From: Thermoanaerobaculia bacterium
GTDB taxonomy: Bacteria > Acidobacteriota > Thermoanaerobaculia > Multivoradales > UBA5704
Length of the DNA: 5,061 bases
Assembly: GCA_025937035.1 (NCBI GenBank)
Contig: JAICSG010000369.1
Location: 1-5,061, forward strand
Reading direction: 5' to 3'
Shown here one piece after another: positions 1 to 4,860 of the stretch (positions are counted from its first letter, which is position 1; every line of letters starts with the position of its first letter). Under the pieces are notes generated by a model, which ran no database searches, was not told the DNA's origin, and saw only the letters and a program-made list of their open reading frames with translations. A program made the position numbers and the translations under genes.

Positions 1-73
1 ATGATGACCCAACCTCCCACGAAAAGTCCGCCGTCCCGTCTGGACGGGGACGCGGGGCATTCTACCCCGGGGC

Positions 74-79
74 TATACT
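74..79 (+). promoter_or_regulatory. Candidate -10 box (TATACT) for the cupin gene
   Basis: TATACT differs from the sigma-70 consensus at one base and stands out in a GC-rich stretch. It lies about 24 bases before the cupin start codon, so a transcript starting near 86 would have a short leader that just includes the ribosome binding site. No convincing -35 hexamer is visible 16-18 bases upstream, where the sequence is nearly all G and C. The assignment rests on the -10 alone. Confidence 0.35.
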
Positions 80-90
80 GCAAGAAGCGT

Positions 91-98
91 GAAAGGAG
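91..98 (+). promoter_or_regulatory. Ribosome binding site that sets the cupin start
   Basis: GAAAGGAG lies 4 bases before the ATG at 103. It supports starting the cupin at 103 rather than at the in-frame ATGs at 1 and 4. The residues those ATGs would add are Pro/Ser/Arg-rich, do not look like cupin sequence, and would be encoded across the putative promoter. Confidence 0.65.
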
Positions 99-102
99 CG
101 GC

Positions 103-474
103 ATGGAACCGATCGCGAAGGTCAATCTCCGTCAGAAGCTCGCCACGTTCTCCGACCACTGGAGCCCCAAGGTCGTGGCCGACCTCAACGGCCAGCAGGT
201 GAAGCTGGCGAAATTCGCCGGGGAGTTCGTCTGGCACCACCACGACCATGAGGACGAGCTGTTCATGGTGCTGAAGGGGCGCTTCCGCATGGAATTCCGC
301 GCCCGCCACGTCTGGCTGGAGGAGGGGGAGATCCTGGTCGTCCCCCGCGGCGTCGAGCACCGCCCGGTGGCCGAGGAGGAGGTGGAGATCCTCCTTTTCG
401 AGCCCGCCTCGACCCTCAACACCGGCAACGCGGTGGAGGATACGCGGACGGTGCGGGTGCTGGAGCGGATCTAG
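103..474 (+). CDS. Small single-domain cupin protein (Cupin_2 type)
   Basis: A 123-residue soluble protein made almost entirely of one cupin beta-barrel. Motif 1 is intact: G40, then H45-x-H47, four residues, E52, six residues, G59. Motif 2 is also intact: G75, five residues, P81-x-G83, two residues, H86. H45, H47, E52 and H86 are the expected metal ligands (inference from the family). The run of histidines at 45-47 and 49 makes the exact ligand pair slightly ambiguous. Stand-alone cupins of this size bind a divalent metal and may be small oxygenases, isomerases or simply binding proteins; the sequence does not reveal the substrate. The start at 103 is chosen for its Shine-Dalgarno at 91-98. 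The gene is convergent with the minus-strand operon and its stop codon overlaps that operon's last stop. It appears to be monocistronic. Confidence 0.87.
   Translation: MEPIAKVNLRQKLATFSDHWSPKVVADLNGQQVKLAKFAGEFVWHHHDHEDELFMVLKGRFRMEFRARHVWLEEGEILVVPRGVEHRPVAEEEVEILLFEPASTLNTGNAVEDTRTVRVLERI
471..474. other. Shared palindromic CTAG stop of two convergent genes
   Basis: CTAG supplies TAG for the cupin on the plus strand (472-474) and TAG for the nucleotidyltransferase-like gene on the minus strand (473-471). The coding regions overlap by 4 bases, so no space remains for a terminator between them. Each transcript must therefore end inside, and antisense to, the other gene. Confidence 0.85.
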
Positions 475-1088
475 CGGGACTGGCCGCCGAACCGCTCGAT
501 GCGCTGCCTGATCTCGTCCGTGATCCCGCGCAGGGACGCCAGGTCGGTCGGGCTGAGGTGAGCCTTGAGCTCCGCGAGCAGGGGCTCGACGTCCACCTTC
601 TGCCGGTCCATGAGCATGAGGATGTCGGTCTCGTAGAGCGCCACCCGGGCCAGGTTCCCCTGCCGGTAGAGGGATGGCAAAGCATAGAGCTTCAGCAGGA
701 CCAGGCCCGCGGGCGTGGCGCAGGGGATCTCCCGCTCCGCGAACCGCTGGCGCGTGGCGTGCCGGCGGCGCACCTCCTCGAACAGGGGGTTGCTGGTCAG
801 CAGGAGGCCGATCTGGAGACCTTCGAAGTCGCGGATTTCAGGAAGCTGATCCAAGTAAGAGGGCACCACGAGCAGGTCGATCTTCTCCGAGCTACGCCCG
901 CCCACATAGTGCAAAAGAGCGATATCGCCGACGAGTAGGTACTCGACCCCTTGCTCTTCCAGTAGCTCGAAGAGCCGGTCTAGGGCAGCCAGGAGCGCGG
1001 TGTCGCTCATGGAGCCTGCCTGGGCATTTCTGGGATTGAAGATGCGGGCGTTCCGGACGATCTTCCCGATGTGGAGAGGCTCGTTCAA
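471..1088 (-). CDS. Nucleotidyltransferase-fold protein with degenerate active site, third gene of the TA operon
   Basis: A 205-residue protein resembling minimal nucleotidyltransferase-like proteins (MNT/AbiEii-like fold). A leading helix (about 32-47) precedes a strand with V53-G54, followed about 15 residues on by the I70-D71-L72 strand. Active members carry a G-[GS] pair and D-x-D at these places; here they read G54-D55 and K69-I70-D71, so the second small residue and the first metal-binding Asp are missing. The C-terminal part (about 121-200) contains the PCATPAGL and LLKLYALPSLYRQG segments, which I recall as conserved in related hypothetical proteins. The TTG start at 1088 overlaps the toxin stop as TTGA, implying translational coupling, and codons 1-26 have the GC-rich third positions of coding DNA. 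ATG at 1010 (179 residues) is the alternative, but its Shine-Dalgarno is poor. The role is unknown: a regulator or third partner of the toxin pair, or a passenger. A catalytic nucleotidyltransferase is less likely. Confidence 0.75.
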   Translation of the reverse strand: MNEPLHIGKIVRNARIFNPRNAQAGSMSDTALLAALDRLFELLEEQGVEYLLVGDIALLHYVGGRSSEKIDLLVVPSYLDQLPEIRDFEGLQIGLLLTSNPLFEEVRRRHATRQRFAEREIPCATPAGLVLLKLYALPSLYRQGNLARVALYETDILMLMDRQKVDVEPLLAELKAHLSPTDLASLRGITDEIRQRIERFGGQSR

Positions 1089-1426
1089 GAGAGCGGTCTA
1101 AGGTAGTCGCTGAGAGCATGGAGCAGCCGACGATGGCGCTCGGGAGAGATAGAGCCGATAGCTCCCACGACCTCCCGGTCCGGTAGTATCCGGAGGAATC
1201 CCAACCGGATCAGAGACTGGACCAGGAGCCCGCTGGATCCGAAGTCAGAGTCTCCTGGCGAAATGAGCTCATCGAAGGCCGCGACCTGTTGCCGAAGCTG
1301 AGTGCTGATCCCGCATTCTAGAAAATCCCCGGGGAAGGGCATCTTGCGAAGGACGATGACAGGGCGCTTCTTGATCTGCCGGTCGGCCTGTGGAACGGCG
1401 GCGATAGCGACGTCACCCTCCTTCAT
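1085..1426 (-). CDS. PemK/MazF-family toxin (type II toxin-antitoxin)
   Basis: A 113-residue protein, the normal length for MazF/PemK endoribonucleases, which cleave mRNA at short sequence motifs and arrest growth. Family features in order: G4-D5-V6 opening strand; K19-K20-R21-P22 followed by V23-I24-V25-L26, the loop and strand that hold the catalytic Arg of MazF (R21 here); C38-G39-I40-S41-T42-Q43, where T42 is the likely equivalent of the catalytic Thr; and S71-L72-I73-R74 plus a C-terminal helix beginning S94-P95-E96-R97. All these assignments come from family pattern, not alignment. The ATG at 1426 lies inside the last codons of the antitoxin gene (14-base overlap). An AAGGAG sits upstream of it within the antitoxin frame, at a rather long spacing of about 13 bases, so coupled translation is likely. 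The gene is intact, which argues that the module is functional. Confidence 0.85.
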   Translation of the reverse strand: MKEGDVAIAAVPQADRQIKKRPVIVLRKMPFPGDFLECGISTQLRQQVAAFDELISPGDSDFGSSGLLVQSLIRLGFLRILPDREVVGAIGSISPERHRRLLHALSDYLRPLS

Positions 1427-1655
1427 AGTTAGGGTTTGGCTCCTTGATCATGTCCAACGTGTACTCAGGCTCGTCGTCCCCATAGGCTTCTGCAAACCTT
1501 TGGTTAGAGAGGAGCAAGAAATCCTCGCGCTCGGACTCCAGCGTATCGCCATCCCCGACGATGACCCGCAGAGGGGTATCCGGCTTGAGCTCGAACGGCT
1601 CATCCAGGCGGATCTGCTCGCCGTCGAAGTGGGCTCGGAGGATCACCTGTTTCAT
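1413..1655 (-). CDS. Antitoxin of the PemK/MazF pair (AF2212/DUF104-like N-terminus)
   Basis: An 80-residue acidic protein, first gene of the minus-strand operon. Residues 5-33 have the small beta-rich pattern seen in DUF104/AF2212-like antitoxins: a DG turn (D11-G12), I15-R16-L17-D18-E19-P20, then L23-K24-P25 and V31-I32-V33. Residues 35-80 are rich in Asp and Glu and probably form a flexible toxin-wrapping tail, as in other MazF-type antitoxins. The ATG at 1655 has only a modest GAGAG ribosome binding site. Its last codons overlap the toxin start by 14 bases. A perfect TATAAT lies about 40 bases upstream, within an inverted repeat that could be an autoregulatory operator. The family name is from memory of the pattern; the antitoxin role is supported mainly by position and overlap with the toxin. 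Confidence 0.75.
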   Translation of the reverse strand: MKQVILRAHFDGEQIRLDEPFELKPDTPLRVIVGDGDTLESEREDFLLLSNQRFAEAYGDDEPEYTLDMIKEPNPNYEGG

Positions 1656-1687
1656 GATTGCTCTCAGTCGGGCCGACGATCCGGCTC

Positions 1688-1704
1688 GTACTCCATTATA
1701 GTAC
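1688..1704. promoter_or_regulatory. Candidate operator: inverted repeat around the TA -10 box
   Basis: GTACT (1688-1692) and AGTAC (1700-1704) form a perfect 5-base inverted repeat with a 7-base centre. It embraces the minus-strand TATAAT and shares one base with it. A repressor bound here would block RNA polymerase. Type II antitoxins, alone or with their toxin, commonly repress their own promoter through such repeats, so this is a reasonable operator candidate. The short arms mean chance is not excluded. Confidence 0.4.
1695..1700 (-). promoter_or_regulatory. -10 box (perfect TATAAT) of the TA operon promoter
   Basis: On the minus strand, 1700 to 1695 reads TATAAT, the exact sigma-70 consensus, 39 bases before the antitoxin start. 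The -35 region is weak: GACGCA at 1722-1717 with a 16-base spacer is the best fit. The predicted transcript would start near 1688 and have a leader of about 33 bases. A weak -35 with a perfect -10 fits a promoter held down by a repressor. Confidence 0.6.
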
Positions 1705-1833
1705 CACTGGTTCGGTTGCGTCGCGTGCTCTCGCTATTTCCGGCATGTGGGGAAGCGATCCAAAGTCCTCAACGGCCTACGGACGCCCCCTCCATGAGCT
1801 GACGCTCCTCATCCGTTTCCCCGCCCGACCCGT

Positions 1834-1839
1834 TATACT
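1834..1839 (+). promoter_or_regulatory. Candidate -10 box (TATACT) for the kinase gene
   Basis: TATACT lies in a short AT-rich patch (1832-1848) and ends 32 bases before the kinase start codon. A TGTAAT at 1843-1848 is a second, weaker possibility. No good -35 hexamer is visible at the right distance from either. The same TATACT hexamer precedes the cupin gene. Confidence 0.4.
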
Positions 1840-1871
1840 TATTGTAATCCTTCCTTGGTAGGGTCTCCGCC

Positions 1872-4133
1872 ATGGATGCGGTCTCGGGCTTCGCGATGAC
1901 GTCAAAGCTAATCTCCCGCCTAACGCGCGACCACCAGAAGCTCGCCGAGACGTACGAGAGCGAGGGGAACAAGCGGAAGGCGGCCGACGCGTACGCGAAG
2001 GCGGGCGACCATCAGCGGGCCGCCGCGCTCGCGGCCGAGATCCAGGACGAGCCGCGGATGATCCGCTACTCCCTGCTCGCCCACCTGGGCCGGCTCCCGC
2101 CGCGGGTCGAGGAGCTGGACGCCCGGCAGGCGGGCGACCTCCTGGCCTCCAGCGGCCATTTCGGCGCGGCGCTCCCCCTCTTCGAGCTGGCGGGCGACTA
2201 CCGGCGGGCGGCCTCGGCGGCGCTCAAGCTGAAGGACAGCGGCCGCGCCGCCCGGTTCTACGAGAAGGGACGGATGTGGGCCGAGGCCGCCATCCACTAC
2301 GAGGAGGCCAACCTGTTCGAGGACGCGTTGCGCGTCCTGGAGAGCGAGGCCAAGTCCCTGCCACGGAACCGGACCGGGCTCTCCACCCGGGCCCAGGAGC
2401 TGAGCCTCAAGCGGGCCGAGCTCCTCATCCAGCTCGGCCGTAGCGCGGCGGCGGTGAGCCTCCTGCAACAGCTCCCCCCCAGCGTCCGGCGGGCGGAGCT
2501 GCTCGAGCGCTCCGGCCGCAACACGGAGGCCATCGAGGCCTACCTCGGGGCCGGCGAGAGCGACCGGGCCCTCACCCTGGCGCGGAAGTCCCCGGACATG
2601 ACCCGCCGGGTGGCGGAGATCCATCTGCGGTCCGGCCGCCCGGCGCTGGCGGGCCAGATCTTCGCCAGCCTGGGGCTCGTGCGGGAGGCCGCCGAGGCCT
2701 ACGAGAAGGCGGAGGACTGGTGGCAGGCCGCCTACCGCTGGGAGACCGTGCGGGAGACCGCGCGGGCCGCGGAGTCCTACCGGCGGGCCGGCCAGCTCCG
2801 GGACGCCGCCCGGTGCTTCGCGGCGGCGGGCCAGCCGGCCCAGGCGGCCGAGCTGTACATCCTGGCCAAGGACTTCGGAGCCGCGGCCGCGCTCCAGGCC
2901 GAAGCGGGAGACCTCGCCGCGGCGGTCGGCCTCTACATCCAGGCGAACGATCCGGACAAGGCCCTCGCCACCCTGCGGCGGGTCACGGCCCAGGACCCCG
3001 GCTATCTCAAGGGGGTCCTGCTCGTGGCTCCCAAGCTGGTGGCGTTGGGGCGGGCGGAGGAGCTCCTCCGTCTCCTCAGCCAGGCGCCGGCCGCGGGGGC
3101 CCGCAAGCCGGGGGAGACCGGGAGCCTGCTGGACCGCCTCTACTGGGAGGGGCGGGCCCTGGAGGCGCGCGATCAGCCCGGGCAGGCGCGCGAGCGCTAC
3201 GAAAAGATCCTGGGGATCACCCCTTCCCACCGGGACGTGGCCGACCGGCTCGGCCGGCTGGCGCCCCCAGCGACCACCGCGATGGCGCTCCCTTCGATCG
3301 GCGGGCTGGCGATCGGCCAGCGGCTCGCCAACCGGTACGAGATCCTGGGCGAGCTCGGCAAGGGGGGCATGGGGAAGGTCTACAAGGCCAAGGACCTCGA
3401 CCTCGGCGAGATGGTCGCCATCAAGACCCTGCTGACCCCCGCCGAGGGCGGCACCGGCGCGGACGAGGAGCGGCTGCTCCGCGAGGTCCAGATCTGCCGC
3501 CGGGTCAGCCACCCCAACGTGGTGCGGGTCTTCGACCTCGGGCGCTTCGACGGCGGCGTCTTCGTCACCATGGAGCTGCTGGAAGGGCAGACCCTGGACA
3601 ACGTGATCTCCCCCTTCGATACGATCCCCCTCTCGCGCGTCCGCTTTTTCATCTCCGAGATCGCCGCCGGTCTCCACGAGGCCCACGGGCTGGGGATCGT
3701 CCACCGGGACCTCAAGCCCAGCAACGTCATGGTGACGGAGAAGCGGCTCAAGATCCTCGACTTCGGGATCGCCCGCATGTCGGGAGGGTTCGACAGCCGG
3801 CTCACCCGCACGGGCTTCGCCTTCGGCTCGCCGATGTTCATGTCCCCCGAGCAGCTCATGGGCGAGGAGCTCGACGGCCGCTCCGACCTCTACTCGCTCG
3901 GCATCGTGGCCTACGCCATGATCGCCGGCCGGGAGCCGTTCGTCGACGAGAACCCGGCCGTCCTCGCCCTCCGGCATCTCCAGGAGGAGCCCCCCGACAT
4001 CCGGCAGTTCCGTCCCGGCCTGCCCGAGCCCTGGGTGGCCTTCCTCGCCCGGCTGCTCGCCAAGAAGCCGGCGGATCGCTTCGCCTCGGCCCGGGAGGTT
4101 CTCGCGGCCCTGGAGACGCTCCCGGTCGAGTAA
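1872..4133 (+). CDS. Soluble Ser/Thr protein kinase with N-terminal TPR-like repeats
   Basis: A 753-residue Hanks-type kinase. Residues about 20-460 form an all-helical solenoid of Ala-rich repeats of roughly 20 residues, often reading A-x-x-Y-x-x-A-G-D/E followed by A-A (for example 38-51, 218-234, 273-290, 298-312, 325-350). This is a TPR-like protein-binding region. A Pro/Ala linker (about 462-485) leads to the kinase domain at about 489-750. All key residues are present: glycine loop G496-x-G498-x-x-G501, ATP lysine K518, helix-C E538, H611-R612-D613 with K615 and N618, D630-F631-G632, S658-P659-E660 closing the activation loop (T645 and T647 are possible phosphosites), D672 and R736. It is an RD kinase and should be active in the cytoplasm. 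No membrane segment or signal peptide is visible. GGTAGGG at 1857-1863 supports the start; ATG at 1896 is an alternative without a ribosome binding site. Substrate unknown. A hairpin follows. Confidence 0.92.
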   Translation: MDAVSGFAMTSKLISRLTRDHQKLAETYESEGNKRKAADAYAKAGDHQRAAALAAEIQDEPRMIRYSLLAHLGRLPPRVEELDARQAGDLLASSGHFGAALPLFELAGDYRRAASAALKLKDSGRAARFYEKGRMWAEAAIHYEEANLFEDALRVLESEAKSLPRNRTGLSTRAQELSLKRAELLIQLGRSAAAVSLLQQLPPSVRRAELLERSGRNTEAIEAYLGAGESDRALTLARKSPDMTRRVAEIHLRSGRPALAGQIFASLGLVREAAEAYEKAEDWWQAAYRWETVRETARAAESYRRAGQLRDAARCFAAAGQPAQAAELYILAKDFGAAAALQAEAGDLAAAVGLYIQANDPDKALATLRRVTAQDPGYLKGVLLVAPKLVALGRAEELLRLLSQAPAAGARKPGETGSLLDRLYWEGRALEARDQPGQARERYEKILGITPSHRDVADRLGRLAPPATTAMALPSIGGLAIGQRLANRYEILGELGKGGMGKVYKAKDLDLGEMVAIKTLLTPAEGGTGADEERLLREVQICRRVSHPNVVRVFDLGRFDGGVFVTMELLEGQTLDNVISPFDTIPLSRVRFFISEIAAGLHEAHGLGIVHRDLKPSNVMVTEKRLKILDFGIARMSGGFDSRLTRTGFAFGSPMFMSPEQLMGEELDGRSDLYSLGIVAYAMIAGREPFVDENPAVLALRHLQEEPPDIRQFRPGLPEPWVAFLARLLAKKPADRFASAREVLAALETLPVE

Positions 4134-4164
4134 GAACCGAACGCGCCCAGGCACGCACTCACAG

Positions 4165-4188
4165 GCGCGGGCCGCTTCAGGCCTGCGC
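4165..4188 (+). terminator. Hairpin after the kinase gene, probable terminator
   Basis: GCGCGGGCC (4165-4173) pairs with GGCCTGCGC (4180-4188) over nine base pairs, one of them G-U, around a 6-base loop. Only a short TTT (4191-4193) follows, so this is a weak intrinsic terminator by textbook rules, though short T-runs are common after terminators in GC-rich genomes. It starts 32 bases after the kinase stop and lies before the cytochrome gene, separating the two units. Confidence 0.5.
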
Positions 4189-4238
4189 GCTTTAGGCCTG
4201 AGATAAACTGTGCCCCTTAATCGGTCCCTTTTAACGAT

Positions 4239-4245
4239 GGAGGAG
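4239..4245 (+). promoter_or_regulatory. Strong Shine-Dalgarno for the cytochrome gene
   Basis: GGAGGAG ends 5 bases before the ATG at 4251. It is the best ribosome binding site in the window and fixes the cytochrome start, suggesting good expression. A possible -10, TAAACT at 4204-4209, lies upstream but has no matching -35. Confidence 0.7.
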
Positions 4246-4250
4246 ACGAC

Positions 4251-4820
4251 ATGCGTGCCTTGTTCCCGAAGCTGATGGCCGGTGGTCTGCTGGTCGCCGG
4301 GCTCGCCCTTCCCGCGTTATCGACCCCCCAGTATGGGCAGGCTCGACCCGCCCCCGCCCAGGCCCCCGCTCCGGAGCCCATGCCGTCTCACGCCGCGGGA
4401 CAGGCCCCCGCCGCCGCGCCGGAGGGCCAGCAGGCCCAGCATCCGAACCCGCTGCGGGAATTCATCAAGGGCCGGGAGAACGAGCCGGCCGAGAAGGTGT
4501 TCAAGAACATCCAGATCCTCAAGGGGGTCCCCGCGGCGCGCTTCCTCGACACCATGCAGGCCTTCGCCGGTGCTCTGGGCACCAAGTGCCGGGAGTGCCA
4601 CGACACCGAGAACTTCGCCAGCGACGACAAGGACGAGAAGAAGATCGCCCGCGGGATGATCCAGATGACCAAGGGGATCAACGAGCAGTACATCCGGACG
4701 ATGCCCGGCCTGGACAAGGACGTCCACGTGAGCTGCTACACCTGCCACCACGGCAAGACCCATCCGGCCGCCCGGCCCGAGGAGCCGGGGGATCAGAAGG
4801 AGCATCAGGAGCACCACTGA
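4251..4820 (+). CDS. Exported diheme cytochrome c, photosynthetic reaction-centre cytochrome c subunit-like
   Basis: A 189-residue secreted electron-transfer protein. Residues 1-24 are a Sec signal peptide: basic start (R2, K7), hydrophobic core about 9-21, likely cleavage after A22-L23-S24. A Pro/Ala/Gln-rich low-complexity linker (about 30-66) follows. Two heme c sites are present: C113-R-E-C116-H117 and C162-Y-T-C165-H166. Each is preceded by a Met-containing helix: M102 lies 11 residues before the first Cys, and M136/M139 lie in the KKIARGMIQMTKGIN segment before the second. The phrase KNIQILKG with F-L-D-T-M-Q and A-L-G-x-K-C is typical of the small CytoC_RC-like proteins of Acidobacteriota and relatives, which have two hemes rather than the four of the phototroph subunit. 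The tail is His-rich. Nothing nearby indicates photosynthesis, so a periplasmic electron carrier in respiration is more likely (inference). It appears monocistronic. Confidence 0.88.
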   Translation: MRALFPKLMAGGLLVAGLALPALSTPQYGQARPAPAQAPAPEPMPSHAAGQAPAAAPEGQQAQHPNPLREFIKGRENEPAEKVFKNIQILKGVPAARFLDTMQAFAGALGTKCRECHDTENFASDDKDEKKIARGMIQMTKGINEQYIRTMPGLDKDVHVSCYTCHHGKTHPAARPEEPGDQKEHQEHH

Positions 4821-4830
4821 GCCCCTCTTG

Positions 4831-4860
4831 GAAGGCGCCGGTCTTCAGGCCGGCGCCTTC
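4831..4860. terminator. Strong hairpin between convergent genes, probable bidirectional terminator
   Basis: GAAGGCGCCGG (4831-4841) and CCGGCGCCTTC (4850-4860) are a perfect 11-base inverted repeat. Two further inner pairs (4842-4849 as T-G, 4843-4848) are possible and would leave a TTCA loop. It begins 11 bases after the cytochrome stop and contains the stop codon of the minus-strand DUF421 gene, so it is placed to end both transcripts. No long T-run follows on either strand, so termination may depend on stem strength or Rho. Confidence 0.65.

Larger units (their letters stand above)
1656..1871. other. Divergent intergenic region between the TA operon and the kinase gene
   Basis: These 216 bases hold no credible gene. 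The left part carries the minus-strand promoter (1695-1700) and its inverted repeat; the right part carries the plus-strand kinase promoter (1834-1839) and ribosome binding site. I see no recognisable element in the middle (about 1725-1830): no strong hairpin, tRNA or repeat. Short open frames cross the region on both strands but have no ribosome binding site or recognisable sequence. Confidence 0.7.

Noticed and set aside
31..47. Hairpin CCGTCC-N5-GGACGG as terminator of a gene to the left
   Set aside because: The stem is only six pairs, no T-run follows, and no gene is visible upstream in the window.
1..60. A short minus-strand frame open to the left edge, starting with ATG at 60
   Set aside because: Only 20 codons are visible, with no ribosome binding site and no recognisable sequence; it cannot be told from chance.
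1..102. N-terminal extension of the cupin starting at the ATG at 1
   Set aside because: The extra 34 residues do not look like cupin sequence. The -10-like TATACT and a good Shine-Dalgarno point to the start at 103.
558..938. A 126-codon plus-strand frame opposite the nucleotidyltransferase-like gene
   Set aside because: It is a shadow frame; the minus-strand reading has conserved-looking sequence and operon context.
1010..1088. Treating 1011-1085 as an intergenic gap, with the third TA gene starting at ATG 1010
   Set aside because: It is possible, but the 26 codons upstream look coding and the TTG at 1088 overlaps the toxin stop. I kept the longer form and noted the alternative.
1302..1802. 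A 166-codon plus-strand frame opposite the toxin and antitoxin genes
   Set aside because: It runs antisense to two recognised genes and across their promoter, with no ribosome binding site or domain.
1920..4154. A 744-codon open frame on the minus strand across almost the whole kinase gene
   Set aside because: Long antisense frames are usual opposite GC-rich genes. The translation is a Gly/Leu/Arg/Val/Glu-rich composition without domains, while the plus strand encodes a complete kinase.
2720..4195. A 491-codon plus-strand frame overlapping the kinase gene
   Set aside because: The translation is an Arg/Gly/Pro/Ala-rich frame-shifted shadow with no domain or ribosome binding site.
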